Shown here one piece after another: positions 25,203 through 32,986 of a stretch of DNA of 64,000 nucleotides; the first letter of the stretch is position 1; the number at the start of each line of letters is the position of its first letter. The DNA comes from Lewinella sp. W8 (lineage in GTDB: Bacteria > Bacteroidota > Bacteroidia > Chitinophagales > Saprospiraceae). The stretch lies in NCBI RefSeq assembly GCF_004375085.3, contig NZ_SNAQ03000015.1, forward strand, positions 62,001 to 126,000, read 5' to 3'. Both the position numbers and the translations under genes were made by a program. The notes under the pieces are model-generated. The model made no database searches and was not told the origin of the DNA. It worked only from the letters and a program-made list of their open reading frames with translations.

Positions 25203-26066
25203 TTAGACTGGTTTTTGTCCTTTGGCGTATACTCCGAGCACCCGTAGCTCACTACAGATGGGTCGGATGGCTTCCAGGGCCTGCGCTAATCCGATGTGTC
25301 CCTCCAGCAGAAAATCCACGTGAAAGCGGTATTGCCAGGGTCGTCCAATGATTGGTGCACTTTGGATCTTGGTGAGGTTAACCTTATAGGCGGCCAGCAC
25401 CATCAGCACCTGGTACAAACTCCCCGGCTCGTGGCTGGTCGCGAAGCTCAGACTTACTTTGCTCCCCAGGTCCTCATCGTACCTGCGCCCGCGCCGCAAA
25501 ACGAGAAAACGGGTGTGGTTCAACTTATTGGTCTCAATGCCGGGCGCCAGGATTTCCAGGCCATAAAGGTCCGCCGCTACCGTACTCGCAATCGCCCCTC
25601 TCGAAGGGTCCTTTTTTTCCTGCACCTCCCGGGCACTCAGTGCGGTGTCCACCGCTTCGATCAGCTCAATGTGGGGGTAATCGCGGAAAAACTCCCGGCA
25701 TTGTACCAGGGCTACCGGATGAGAATACACCTGACGCAGATCCTCCAGCCGGGTGCCGGGCAGCGCCATGAGATTCTGCCGGATGCGGAGGTAAACCTCC
25801 GCCGTAATGCGAAGATTAGAGCGCTGCAGTAGGTCATAATTGGCCATCAGGCTACCCGCCAGGGTATTTTCGATGGCCATCAGCCCTACGTCCGATTCTC
25901 CGCCTTCTACCTGCTCCACTACCTCCGCGAAGGTGTGGGCGGGAACGGTATAAACCCTTGAGGCACCGAAATGCGCCCGGGCGGCGGCCTCGTGAAAGGC
26001 CCCGGCATAGCCCTGAATACTTACCCGGAGTTGATCTGTATCGGTCGAAATGGTGGAGGTGGTCAT
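25203..26066 (-). CDS. pheA: Prephenate dehydratase with ACT domain
   Basis: 287 residues. The PDT domain (about 12-185) has QGYAGAFHEAAA near 18, GLMAIENTLAGSLMANYDLL near 61 and the catalytic TRF in LNHTRFLVL near 183. The ACT domain (about 200-285) reads EPGSLYQVLMVLAAYKVNLTKIQSAPI, where the usual ESRP becomes QSAP, a Bacteroidota-type variant of the Phe allosteric site. It makes phenylpyruvate. First gene of the operon, preceded by a transcription attenuator with an aromatic leader peptide. Confidence 0.95.
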   Translation of the reverse strand: MTTSTISTDTDQLRVSIQGYAGAFHEAAARAHFGASRVYTVPAHTFAEVVEQVEGGESDVGLMAIENTLAGSLMANYDLLQRSNLRITAEVYLRIRQNLMALPGTRLEDLRQVYSHPVALVQCREFFRDYPHIELIEAVDTALSAREVQEKKDPSRGAIASTVAADLYGLEILAPGIETNKLNHTRFLVLRRGRRYDEDLGSKVSLSFATSHEPGSLYQVLMVLAAYKVNLTKIQSAPIIGRPWQYRFHVDFLLEGHIGLAQALEAIRPICSELRVLGVYAKGQKPV

Positions 26067-26093
26067 GGGAAAAAAACTTGCTGACGGAAGGGG

Positions 26094-26132
26094 TTAAAAA
26101 GCAAGTGGCCCCGGAGTTACTCGGGACCACTT
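26094..26132 (-). terminator. Attenuator terminator before pheA
   Basis: On the minus strand, the arms AAGTGGTCCCG and CGGGGCCACTT pair (one mismatch) and are followed by GCTTTTTAA. It lies between the leader peptide and pheA, about 28 bases before the pheA ATG, so read-through is needed for operon expression. Its 5' arm, AGTGGTCCC, can instead pair with GGGAC(GCT)CACT at 26157-26168, immediately after the leader stop codon. That is the mutually exclusive anti-terminator expected of classical attenuation. Confidence 0.8.
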
Positions 26133-26156
26133 TTATTCGTTAGCAATTTACCAATG

Positions 26157-26168
26157 AGTGAGCGTCCC
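26157..26168 (-). promoter_or_regulatory. Anti-terminator arm of the pheA leader
   Basis: GGGACGCTCACT, read on the minus strand, starts at the base after the leader TAA. GGGAC and CACT pair with GTCCC and AGTG of the terminator 5' arm (nine pairs, three-base bulge). A ribosome finishing at the stop codon would cover this arm and allow termination; one stalled upstream at Phe/Tyr codons would leave it free. Confidence 0.7.
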
Positions 26169-26225
26169 TTACCGTCGGCGGTAAAAGTAAAAGTCAGCCC
26201 AGAAGTAAAAATTGCGGTTAATCAT
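26169..26225 (-). CDS. Aromatic leader peptide of the pheA operon
   Basis: An 18-residue frame from ATG 26225: MINRNFYFWADFYFYRRR. Four Phe, three Tyr and one Trp make eight of 18 residues aromatic, with the Phe/Tyr codons in two clusters. It is preceded by a full-consensus promoter and followed by overlapping anti-terminator and terminator arms before pheA. The frame is also open further upstream, but the promoter position makes this ATG the sensible start. I infer a translation-coupled sensor of charged Phe-tRNA and Tyr-tRNA. Confidence 0.82.
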   Translation of the reverse strand: MINRNFYFWADFYFYRRR

Positions 26226-26261
26226 TGTTTTACGTTGCGCAACCAAAGCTGCGTTCACCAG

Positions 26262-26293
26262 CAAACCTACGGCGATAGTTTCACTTAGCAAAA
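26262..26293 (-). promoter_or_regulatory. Promoter of the pheA leader
   Basis: Minus-strand TTTTG (26289-26293) and TAGGTTTG (26262-26269), spaced by 19 bases, match the Bacteroidota -33/-7 pattern (TTTG, TAnnTTTG). Transcription would start near 26255, giving a leader RNA of about 190 bases before pheA. Confidence 0.65.
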
Positions 26294-26377
26294 TGTTGTT
26301 TGGGCAACGATCAGGATTTACGGCCACCCACCGATAACCACACCGCCGTGATTCCGCTTTTTCCGGGACCGACAATC

Positions 26378-27136
26378 CTAATCGAGCGCCTCCTCCAGGA
26401 TGGTGATTTTTTGGGCCGGACGACCGAGCTCCGTCCAGCGGACCAGTCGAATCACCGTTCGCTCCACCCAGCCCGGTGCCAAAATCACCCGTACCAGGCG
26501 GGCAATTTTCTGGTCCCGATTCCTGATCGCCGCCGGTCGCCGATCGGCCCTCTCGGCGTTTAGCTCCCGGGCAAACTTCCAGGCGCCATCCCGGGCCACC
26601 TCCATGCTGAAGTCCACGATCAGGTCATCGGCCCGCCGCGTAAGTTTCAGGATCCAGACCAGTCCCGGCCAGATCCGACTCAGGCATCCCTGAATGTCTT
26701 CGACCAGGGACGACAATATGCTATTGATCTTATTAAAATCATTATGAAGCCCCTCCAGGTCGTCGTCCCCGGAAACCTCTACGGCCGCAATGCCCAGGTC
26801 CAGGTTGATGTGGGCGTTCATCCCCAGCAGAAGGTGCTGCAGAACAATCAGCTTTGGGTTTTTTCCGGAGACAAAGGCCTCCCGCCAGGCGTCCGTGGTG
26901 GGTCGTCCGGACTGGTACGCGGCGTAGGCTTCCAGATAGCGATTGGCAAAGATGACGTCCAGTCGCTCCATCCGCGCCCCGTCGTCGAAGTAGCCTTCCG
27001 CGATTTTTTCCTTCACCCGGATGGTGACCTTTCGGTAAAGCGCCGCGAAGTAGCCGAGCGGGTTCTCCGTTTCCTTGGCGGAGCGGATAATCTCGTCTAG
27101 TGCGGCAATGACTTCGTCAATCGTGGTGGCGGTCAT
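26378..27136 (-). CDS. DUF5995 family protein
   Basis: 252 residues from ATG 27136 (MTATTIDEVIAALDEII); an ATG 19 codons upstream is possible. Mostly helical. The block LQHLLLGMNAHINLDLGIAA near 105 is the family hallmark, followed by DFNKINSILSSLVEDIQGCL. The conserved His/Asn residues in HLLLGMNAHINLDL could bind a metal, but no activity is established. It sits upstream of the pheA promoter with 150 bases between; no shared role is evident. Confidence 0.82.
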   Translation of the reverse strand: MTATTIDEVIAALDEIIRSAKETENPLGYFAALYRKVTIRVKEKIAEGYFDDGARMERLDVIFANRYLEAYAAYQSGRPTTDAWREAFVSGKNPKLIVLQHLLLGMNAHINLDLGIAAVEVSGDDDLEGLHNDFNKINSILSSLVEDIQGCLSRIWPGLVWILKLTRRADDLIVDFSMEVARDGAWKFARELNAERADRRPAAIRNRDQKIARLVRVILAPGWVERTVIRLVRWTELGRPAQKITILEEALD

Positions 27137-27229
27137 TCGAAGGATGGTGGGTGTGGAGAAACCAAGGTAAGGATAAACAACTTCTTCCCGCATTGGGAAA
27201 GATTCTCTGGCAAGGAAATAGCCCCCGGT

Positions 27230-28054
27230 TTATAGCAGCCGGTCTCCGACGAGTGCGCGTTCGAGTTCACTCCGCTGCGCGCGACTCACGGGCAGCAGCG
27301 CCTCACCGATGCGCACCTGATTGCCCTCCAGAGCCGTCACCGCCCCGAGACGAACCAGATAGGAGCGATGAATCCGGAAAAACTTCGTCGTCGGGAGCGC
27401 GGCTTCCAGATCCTTGAGGGGAAGGAGCGGCAGGTAAGTACGCACGGCGGTATGAATCTTGCAGTAATTCTGCATGCTTTCCGCAAAAAGGATATCCTGC
27501 ACCATGACCCGCTCTACCCGTCCCTCTTCCCGGATGAAAATATCCGCGGGGCCGCCATTTGCTGCGGGCGTCCGTTCGTTTTGGCGATGGTTCCGATTTC
27601 CGCGAAGCTCATCGGCATCTTCAATTACAGGGGGATTGCGACGAAGCGCAGGTGCCGGCATTTCCGGAGTGGTCGGGATTGTCGATTCCGTGGGTCGCAG
27701 CCTATCCACGGCCCGTTGGGCCGCCCGCAGAAAACGGGTAAAGGGGATGGGCTTCAGTAAATAATCCACCGCTTCCAGTTCAAACCCCTCCACGGCAAAG
27801 CTGGGGTGGGCGGTGGTGAAGATCACCAGCGGTGGTTTTCTTAATCCCCGTAATAACTCCACTCCCGAAAGTCCCGGCATCTGTACGTCCAGCAGCATCA
27901 GTTCCACGGTCTTGCTCTGCAGCAGGTTCAGGGCTTCCAGGCCGTCACGGGCCTGCCCCACTTCGGTCAGGTAGTCAAGTCGGTTGAGGTAATCGCTCAT
28001 GCCGGTGCGGGCCAGCGGCTCGTCGTCCACGATCAGGGTCCGGATGGGTTCCAT
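27230..28054 (-). CDS. LytTR-type response regulator
   Basis: 274 residues. A receiver domain (about 5-120) has DDEP near 11, the phospho-acceptor in LMLLDVQMPGLSGVELL near 56, and a TTAH and KPI block. A linker rich in Pro, Thr and Arg (about 125-170) is followed by a LytTR DNA-binding domain with ILFAESMQNYCKIHT and FFRIHRSYLVRLGAV. It starts one base after the kinase gene ends, so the pair form one two-component system. The linker is longer than usual. Confidence 0.93.
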   Translation of the reverse strand: MEPIRTLIVDDEPLARTGMSDYLNRLDYLTEVGQARDGLEALNLLQSKTVELMLLDVQMPGLSGVELLRGLRKPPLVIFTTAHPSFAVEGFELEAVDYLLKPIPFTRFLRAAQRAVDRLRPTESTIPTTPEMPAPALRRNPPVIEDADELRGNRNHRQNERTPAANGGPADIFIREEGRVERVMVQDILFAESMQNYCKIHTAVRTYLPLLPLKDLEAALPTTKFFRIHRSYLVRLGAVTALEGNQVRIGEALLPVSRAQRSELERALVGDRLL

Positions 28055-28055
28055 A

Positions 28056-29114
28056 CTACCGGGGGATGTTAAGTACTACGGAAAAATGCTCCCCTTCCTG
28101 CCGGGTGTCCAGCTGATGGTCATCCGGGAAGAGCAGGGCCAATCGGCGGCGAATATTGTGCAGTCCGATCCCCCCGCTGTCCGCATCCGAACGGTCCACG
28201 GCCAGGCCAATCCGGTTTTCCAACATGAACTGCATCCGCCCCTCCACCAACTGTAGGGATGCCGTGACCCGTCCGCCCTGGGTCGGGCTGTACTTTATGG
28301 CGTTCTCCAGAAGTGGCAGCAATAACATGGGCGGGATGGTTACCCCTTCAACATCGTCGGGTTCCGCAAACTGAAAAATGAAATCTTCCTCCAGTCTCAG
28401 GCGGCTCAACTCGGCAAACTTCTTCAGTTGCTGGAGTTCCTGCGCCAGGGGCACCAGGGGTTGCTCCGATTGGTAGAGCTGGTAGCGCAGGAGGTCCGAA
28501 AAGCCACTCAGGGCAAGCTGGGCGGCGTCGGGGTCGCGGGGGATGAGGACGTAAATGCTGTTCAGGGCGTTGAACAGGAAGTGGGGGTTCAGCTGTCCGC
28601 GCAGGAAGGCCAGCTCGGTTTTAATGCGGTTGGTTTCCAGTTCTTTTTCCTGCTTGTCCCGCAGGCGGCGGCGACCAAACAGACTGATGGCACCGGTGAG
28701 CGCCACGGCCATCCCCATCCCTCCCAGTAAGGCCGGAACCCAGTAGTCATAAAAGGTGTCGAGGAAGCGCTGAGTTTCCGCTTCTCCGGCGAGGCCCCAG
28801 AACAGGAGGTAAATCGTGGTGCCCGAACAGGCCGAGAAAAAGAGGACGATAAGTACGGTCAGGAGTCCGTAGGGCAGGAAGCCCAGTTTTCCGCCGTAGC
28901 GCAAGCGGAGGGGCCAGGCCAGGTGCAGATAGGAAGCAACGGCCTGCCAGAAGGTTAGCTCGGCCGTAAACATCATATTCCCCGGATCAAAGGGGGTCGG
29001 CGCAAAAATGACGTGCATGACCAGGGCGTAACCCAACCAGAAGAGGACATCAACGCGCCAGCCACGCTGAAAAACGGTAGGGATGGTTCCGGAGGAGGTG
29101 GTCATGAAGGACAT
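28056..29114 (-). CDS. LytS-type sensor histidine kinase
   Basis: 352 residues. Four membrane helices in the first 155 residues and no extracellular sensor domain of size. Then the His_kinase domain with LRGQLNPHFLFNALNSIYVLI near 180 (phospho-acceptor His) and an HATPase region with LLLPLLENAIKYSPTQGG and SGGIGLHNIRRRL. This design is typical of Bacteroidota partners of LytTR regulators. Ligand unknown. Confidence 0.92.
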   Translation of the reverse strand: MSFMTTSSGTIPTVFQRGWRVDVLFWLGYALVMHVIFAPTPFDPGNMMFTAELTFWQAVASYLHLAWPLRLRYGGKLGFLPYGLLTVLIVLFFSACSGTTIYLLFWGLAGEAETQRFLDTFYDYWVPALLGGMGMAVALTGAISLFGRRRLRDKQEKELETNRIKTELAFLRGQLNPHFLFNALNSIYVLIPRDPDAAQLALSGFSDLLRYQLYQSEQPLVPLAQELQQLKKFAELSRLRLEEDFIFQFAEPDDVEGVTIPPMLLLPLLENAIKYSPTQGGRVTASLQLVEGRMQFMLENRIGLAVDRSDADSGGIGLHNIRRRLALLFPDDHQLDTRQEGEHFSVVLNIPR

Positions 29115-29322
29115 AGGTTTTAGGTGTCCATTTCCGTACCTAAAGGTAGCCCATCCGGGCTGGAATCCGGCCGCGCCTTGATGAGTGGTCGTATTCCCTT
29201 GACGAATGGTTCCCTCATCGTGATCGGCAGCCCGTCAAGCTGGCCCGACCGTTCGTCAATCGAAGTTGAAGCCTGCCTCTGCTGGCCCCGTATTTGTGGT
29301 CACTAACCATAAATACAACACC

Positions 29323-30051
29323 ATGATGCGTACCTTTTTAATGCTGCTGCTTTCCCTCCCTATCTACCTCTTCGCTCAGTGTGAACCCGGCGATTACGCC
29401 AGCTTTGCCCGCCAGGGCTACCTGCAGAACGACTTCGCCGCCTGGGATGCCGCCATCCAGGAAATCATGAAACTTCCGGAAGGCCCCGAACAGAACTACC
29501 TCCTGGCCCGGACCTCCTTCGGTGCCCTGGGCACCGGTTTTGCCACTGAGTCCGAAGATAAGATGGAGGCCTATCTGAACCTGATGGAGACGGCTCTGAA
29601 GGCCCTGCTCCGGGAGCAACCCAAACACGCCGGCGGCAACGGTTTGTACGCGGGCATGCTGGGCATGAAAATTGCCCTCTCGCCGGTAAAGGGCATGCTG
29701 CTGGGCGGTAAGTCCGAGCGCTACGCCCGCAAGGGTATTCAGTACGGTGCGACGGACCCCATTGCCCAGTACCAGGCGGGCTCCCGCTTTCACTACACGC
29801 CCGAGATGTGGGGAGGCGACGGCAAAAAGGCCGTAATGCACCTGGAGAAGGCGCTGGCCGCATTCTCCGCCGAAGAAAAGACCTGCGACTGGTTCTACCT
29901 GCAAACCTACGCCCTGCTCGGACAGGCCCAGGCCGCCATCGGGGAGCTGGAAGCCGCGCGGAACACCTACCTGCAGGCGCTGACGGAAGAGCCCAACTTC
30001 GGCTACGTGAAATACCTGCTGCTGCCCGAACTCGAAAAGCGCGGCAAGTAA
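29323..30051 (+). CDS. Secreted TPR-like protein
   Basis: 242 residues with a signal peptide (MMRTFLMLLLSLPIYLFAQ). The rest is helical, with TPR-like pairs, the clearest at the C-terminus (DWFYLQTYALLGQAQAAIGELEAARNTYLQALTEEPNF). It lies 60 bases ahead of a TonB-dependent receptor gene and divergent from the LytS/LytTR pair, suggesting a shared locus. A periplasmic helper for the receptor is only a guess. Confidence 0.78.
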   Translation: MMRTFLMLLLSLPIYLFAQCEPGDYASFARQGYLQNDFAAWDAAIQEIMKLPEGPEQNYLLARTSFGALGTGFATESEDKMEAYLNLMETALKALLREQPKHAGGNGLYAGMLGMKIALSPVKGMLLGGKSERYARKGIQYGATDPIAQYQAGSRFHYTPEMWGGDGKKAVMHLEKALAAFSAEEKTCDWFYLQTYALLGQAQAAIGELEAARNTYLQALTEEPNFGYVKYLLLPELEKRGK

Positions 30052-30111
30052 ACCGATTATACAAGGGTCGTCCGTGTCACGACGCCTGCCCAAACCCAAA
30101 ACCCTGAACCC

Positions 30112-32247
30112 ATGCGGAAGCTCCAAACTACTTTGCTCTTCCTGATCTACCTGGGCACCTCCGCGCTGTCGCCCACCGGCCACGCTCAGGCCTTCAGCCT
30201 GACGGGGCAGATCGTGGAAGCCGGCAGCGGAGAGCCACTCGTGGGGGCGTACGTCTATCCGCTGGCGAACCCCGGCCAGGTGCAGACGACGGACCCCAAC
30301 GGCCAGTTCACCCTCGAGTTAACCACCCCCGATTCCCTACGGGTCAGCTACCTGGGCTACGTCACCCTAACGCAGTGGATTAGTGGGGCTAGAGATTCCC
30401 TCCTCCTCTCACTGCGCCCCACCGCAGCGGCCTCCCTTGAGGGCGTTACGGTACGGGCCGCCAAGATTGCCTACGGAGAACTGGCCAGCACCCGGATCAA
30501 TCAGCTCGACGTCTACCTCAACCCCGCCGCCAAGGCAGACCCTCTACTGGCGGTAAACAGTCTGCCCGCCGCCACCAATCCCGACGAGACGGCCAACGTC
30601 AGTTTGCGCGGTAGCCCCAGCGAGGCGACCGGCATCTTCCTGAACGACGTCCCCATTCGCTCAGCCGTACGGATTGACCAAAGTAATGGAGTGGGGCAGT
30701 TCAGCATCTTCGGGCAAATTCCCCTGCGGGACGTCCGGGTGTATTCGGCCAACCCACCGGTTAATTTTTCTCAGTCCAGTGCGGGAGCCGTGGCGCTGTA
30801 CACCAGTCCGGAACTCCCCAACAGCACCACCTACGGCCTTTCGCTCAACCTGGCGGGGTTCGGACTGGCCCACGCCCGGCCCATCGGCCAGAAAAGTGGC
30901 TTGCGGGCCTTCCTGAACTTCTCCAACCTGGCGGCCTTCCGGGGCATTAACGCCACGGGTTTGCCCGAACTACAAGCCTCCCGGGCCATAGACGCCGCCC
31001 TGCAGTTTGTGCACCAAACGGGGGATGACGCTCACTTACAGGTTTTCTACCTGGGCTTTGACGAACGCTACCGGTTTACCACCCAGACAACCTACTACGA
31101 GGGGGAATTTTCCCAGCACAAACCCCGCCACCTCGGCATCGTCAACTGGACCCGGAAACGGGGCAACTGGACCTGGACGCTGAACCAGTCCGTCGACTGG
31201 GAGCACGCAGATTTTTCCCTGGGCAACATCGCTACTTCGCCCCGCAGACGGAGTGTGCATACCGCGCACCACGGCCGACTGGAACGGCCCGGGTTTACCT
31301 TTCAGCACGGTACCCTCCTCAACGCCTACGACGACAAGGTATTCGGTACTTTCCCCCTGCAGGATCACCGCATCGCCCCCGAAGACGAATTCGGAAGCTA
31401 CCGGACGCAGACCGCGAATCAGGTGCTGGAAACCTACGTCTACGGACAGTGGCGGCTCGGGGAGCGGTGGCTGTGGGGGGCGGGCGCCAAACTGCTGCGT
31501 CGGCTCAACACCGGGGTCTCGCGGCCCGTCTTGCAGTCAACCCTCCGGTACCGTCCCGGTGAACACCACCGCTTCAATCTGGGAGGCGGGTACTTTTCTC
31601 AGCTGCTGAGTCCGGGGCCGGAAGTCCGGGACTGGCAGTGGCTCAACCTCCGACAACTGGTGCTGGAATACCAGTATGCGCGGGACAACTGGACGGTGAA
31701 TGCGGCCACTTACGCCAAGCGCGAGCAGTACGGCGTGCTGGACGACGTGGGGGTCCGGGGAGCGGAGGCCAGCGTTCAATATCGCGACGGAAGCTGGATG
31801 GGTTGGCTGAGTGGGGCTTTGGTCCGCAGCCGGGAATTGACCAGCTCCGCGCCCACGGCCCGGGATTTGCCCTGGCTGGTGCGTGCCCAGCTACAGTGGA
31901 AAAATCCCGATGGGTGGACGCTGGGGGTGGCGGGTAACTTCCGGCGCGGTAGTTTTTTCCTCCCGGTCATCGGTACGACGCCGATTCCGGGTACGGCGGG
32001 GTGGCAATCGCCCATCCTGGGCGGGCCGGCCGCAGGCCGGCGTTACCCGGACTACGCCCGGGTGGACGCTTCCCTCTCCCGCGTCATCATCATCGGGAAG
32101 AGCCAGCTCATTCTCTACGCTAACGTCAACAACCTACTGAACCGGGAAAACATTCGTGCCTACCGCTATGATCCCAGCTTTAGCGAGCGGAATGCGGAAG
32201 TGTACAGTAGAAGGCTGGTGTTCTTTGGGGGCGTGTGGCGGAGGTGA
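30112..32247 (+). CDS. TonB-dependent receptor with carboxypeptidase-like N-domain
   Basis: 711 residues. Signal peptide 1-25, then a CarboxypepD_reg-like domain (FSLTGQIVEAGSGEPLVGAYVYPL, SYLGYVTLTQWI), a plug domain near 135-250 (NVSLRGSPSEATGIFLNDVPI) and a beta-barrel ending ...YSRRLVFFGGVWRR. It is shorter than SusC proteins (around 1000 residues) and has no SusD neighbour, so it is more like a metal or small-molecule receptor. TonB supplies energy from the inner membrane. Substrate unknown. An octamer array begins just after the stop. Confidence 0.92.
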   Translation: MRKLQTTLLFLIYLGTSALSPTGHAQAFSLTGQIVEAGSGEPLVGAYVYPLANPGQVQTTDPNGQFTLELTTPDSLRVSYLGYVTLTQWISGARDSLLLSLRPTAAASLEGVTVRAAKIAYGELASTRINQLDVYLNPAAKADPLLAVNSLPAATNPDETANVSLRGSPSEATGIFLNDVPIRSAVRIDQSNGVGQFSIFGQIPLRDVRVYSANPPVNFSQSSAGAVALYTSPELPNSTTYGLSLNLAGFGLAHARPIGQKSGLRAFLNFSNLAAFRGINATGLPELQASRAIDAALQFVHQTGDDAHLQVFYLGFDERYRFTTQTTYYEGEFSQHKPRHLGIVNWTRKRGNWTWTLNQSVDWEHADFSLGNIATSPRRRSVHTAHHGRLERPGFTFQHGTLLNAYDDKVFGTFPLQDHRIAPEDEFGSYRTQTANQVLETYVYGQWRLGERWLWGAGAKLLRRLNTGVSRPVLQSTLRYRPGEHHRFNLGGGYFSQLLSPGPEVRDWQWLNLRQLVLEYQYARDNWTVNAATYAKREQYGVLDDVGVRGAEASVQYRDGSWMGWLSGALVRSRELTSSAPTARDLPWLVRAQLQWKNPDGWTLGVAGNFRRGSFFLPVIGTTPIPGTAGWQSPILGGPAAGRRYPDYARVDASLSRVIIIGKSQLILYANVNNLLNRENIRAYRYDPSFSERNAEVYSRRLVFFGGVWRR

Positions 32248-32250
32248 GTT

Positions 32251-32314
32251 GGTCTGTTGGTTCGTTAGTCTGTTAGTCTGTTGGTCTGTTGGTCTGTTAG
32301 TACGTTAGTCTGTT
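32251..32314. repeat. Octamer tandem repeat array C
   Basis: Eight exact 8-base units in phase, all of the form (A/G)GTCTGTT except GGTTCGTT and AGTACGTT. It begins four bases behind the TonB-dependent receptor stop codon. It matches arrays A and B in unit and strand. Confidence 0.9.
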
Positions 32315-32469
32315 GGTGGGCCGGTAGGGCTGGATGGCGAGAGCCAGAAAAACCGGAAACGGGATCAAATTTGGGGGGCTCAGGGGCAAGCAACGGACGC
32401 CCCTAGTTGCGAAAGCGTGGCGGAAGTAATAATTTCCGCTAGTTTTAAGGAAAACAAACCACCACTACT

Positions 32470-32976
32470 ATGACTTGGCCCCTTTATTTTCTCGTCGCGC
32501 TGATCCCGCTGATCGTCGGTGCGGTTTACTATAACCCCAAGGTCCTGGGCACTGCCTGGCAACGGGAAGCGGGCGTGACCGACGAGCAGCTACAGAACGG
32601 CAACATGCTCAAAATTTTTGGGCTGGCCTACGTATTCTCCATTTTCGTGGCCATCGTGCTGAGTATGCTGGTCATTCATCAGACGGCCCTGAGCGGGCTG
32701 TTCGGCATGATGCCGGAGTTCGGGCAGGAGGGCAGCGAACTGATGAACGACCTGAACGCGCTGGACGAAAAGTACGATTTGTACTCCCGCCACCGCCACT
32801 TCGGGCACGGTGCCCTGCACGGTGGGCTGGTGGCCATCTTTTTCGCCGGCACCCTCATTGCCATCAATGCTTTATTTGAACGGCGCAGCTGGAAGTACAT
32901 CCTCATTCACCTCGGCTACTGGTTCATCGCCATGACGCTGATGGGCGGCATCCTGTGTCAGTTCCTCATTCTCTGA
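32470..32976 (+). CDS. DUF1761 membrane protein
   Basis: 168 residues. Four membrane helices: 5-22 with the family YYNP motif (PLIVGAVYYNPKVLG), about 49-70, 115-135 and 145-165. A charged loop, SRHRHFGHGALHGG, separates the second and third. DUF1761 proteins are small inner-membrane proteins without known function. The next gene starts ten bases on and is probably co-transcribed. Confidence 0.85.
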   Translation: MTWPLYFLVALIPLIVGAVYYNPKVLGTAWQREAGVTDEQLQNGNMLKIFGLAYVFSIFVAIVLSMLVIHQTALSGLFGMMPEFGQEGSELMNDLNALDEKYDLYSRHRHFGHGALHGGLVAIFFAGTLIAINALFERRSWKYILIHLGYWFIAMTLMGGILCQFLIL

Positions 32977-32986
32977 TTGCTTCACC

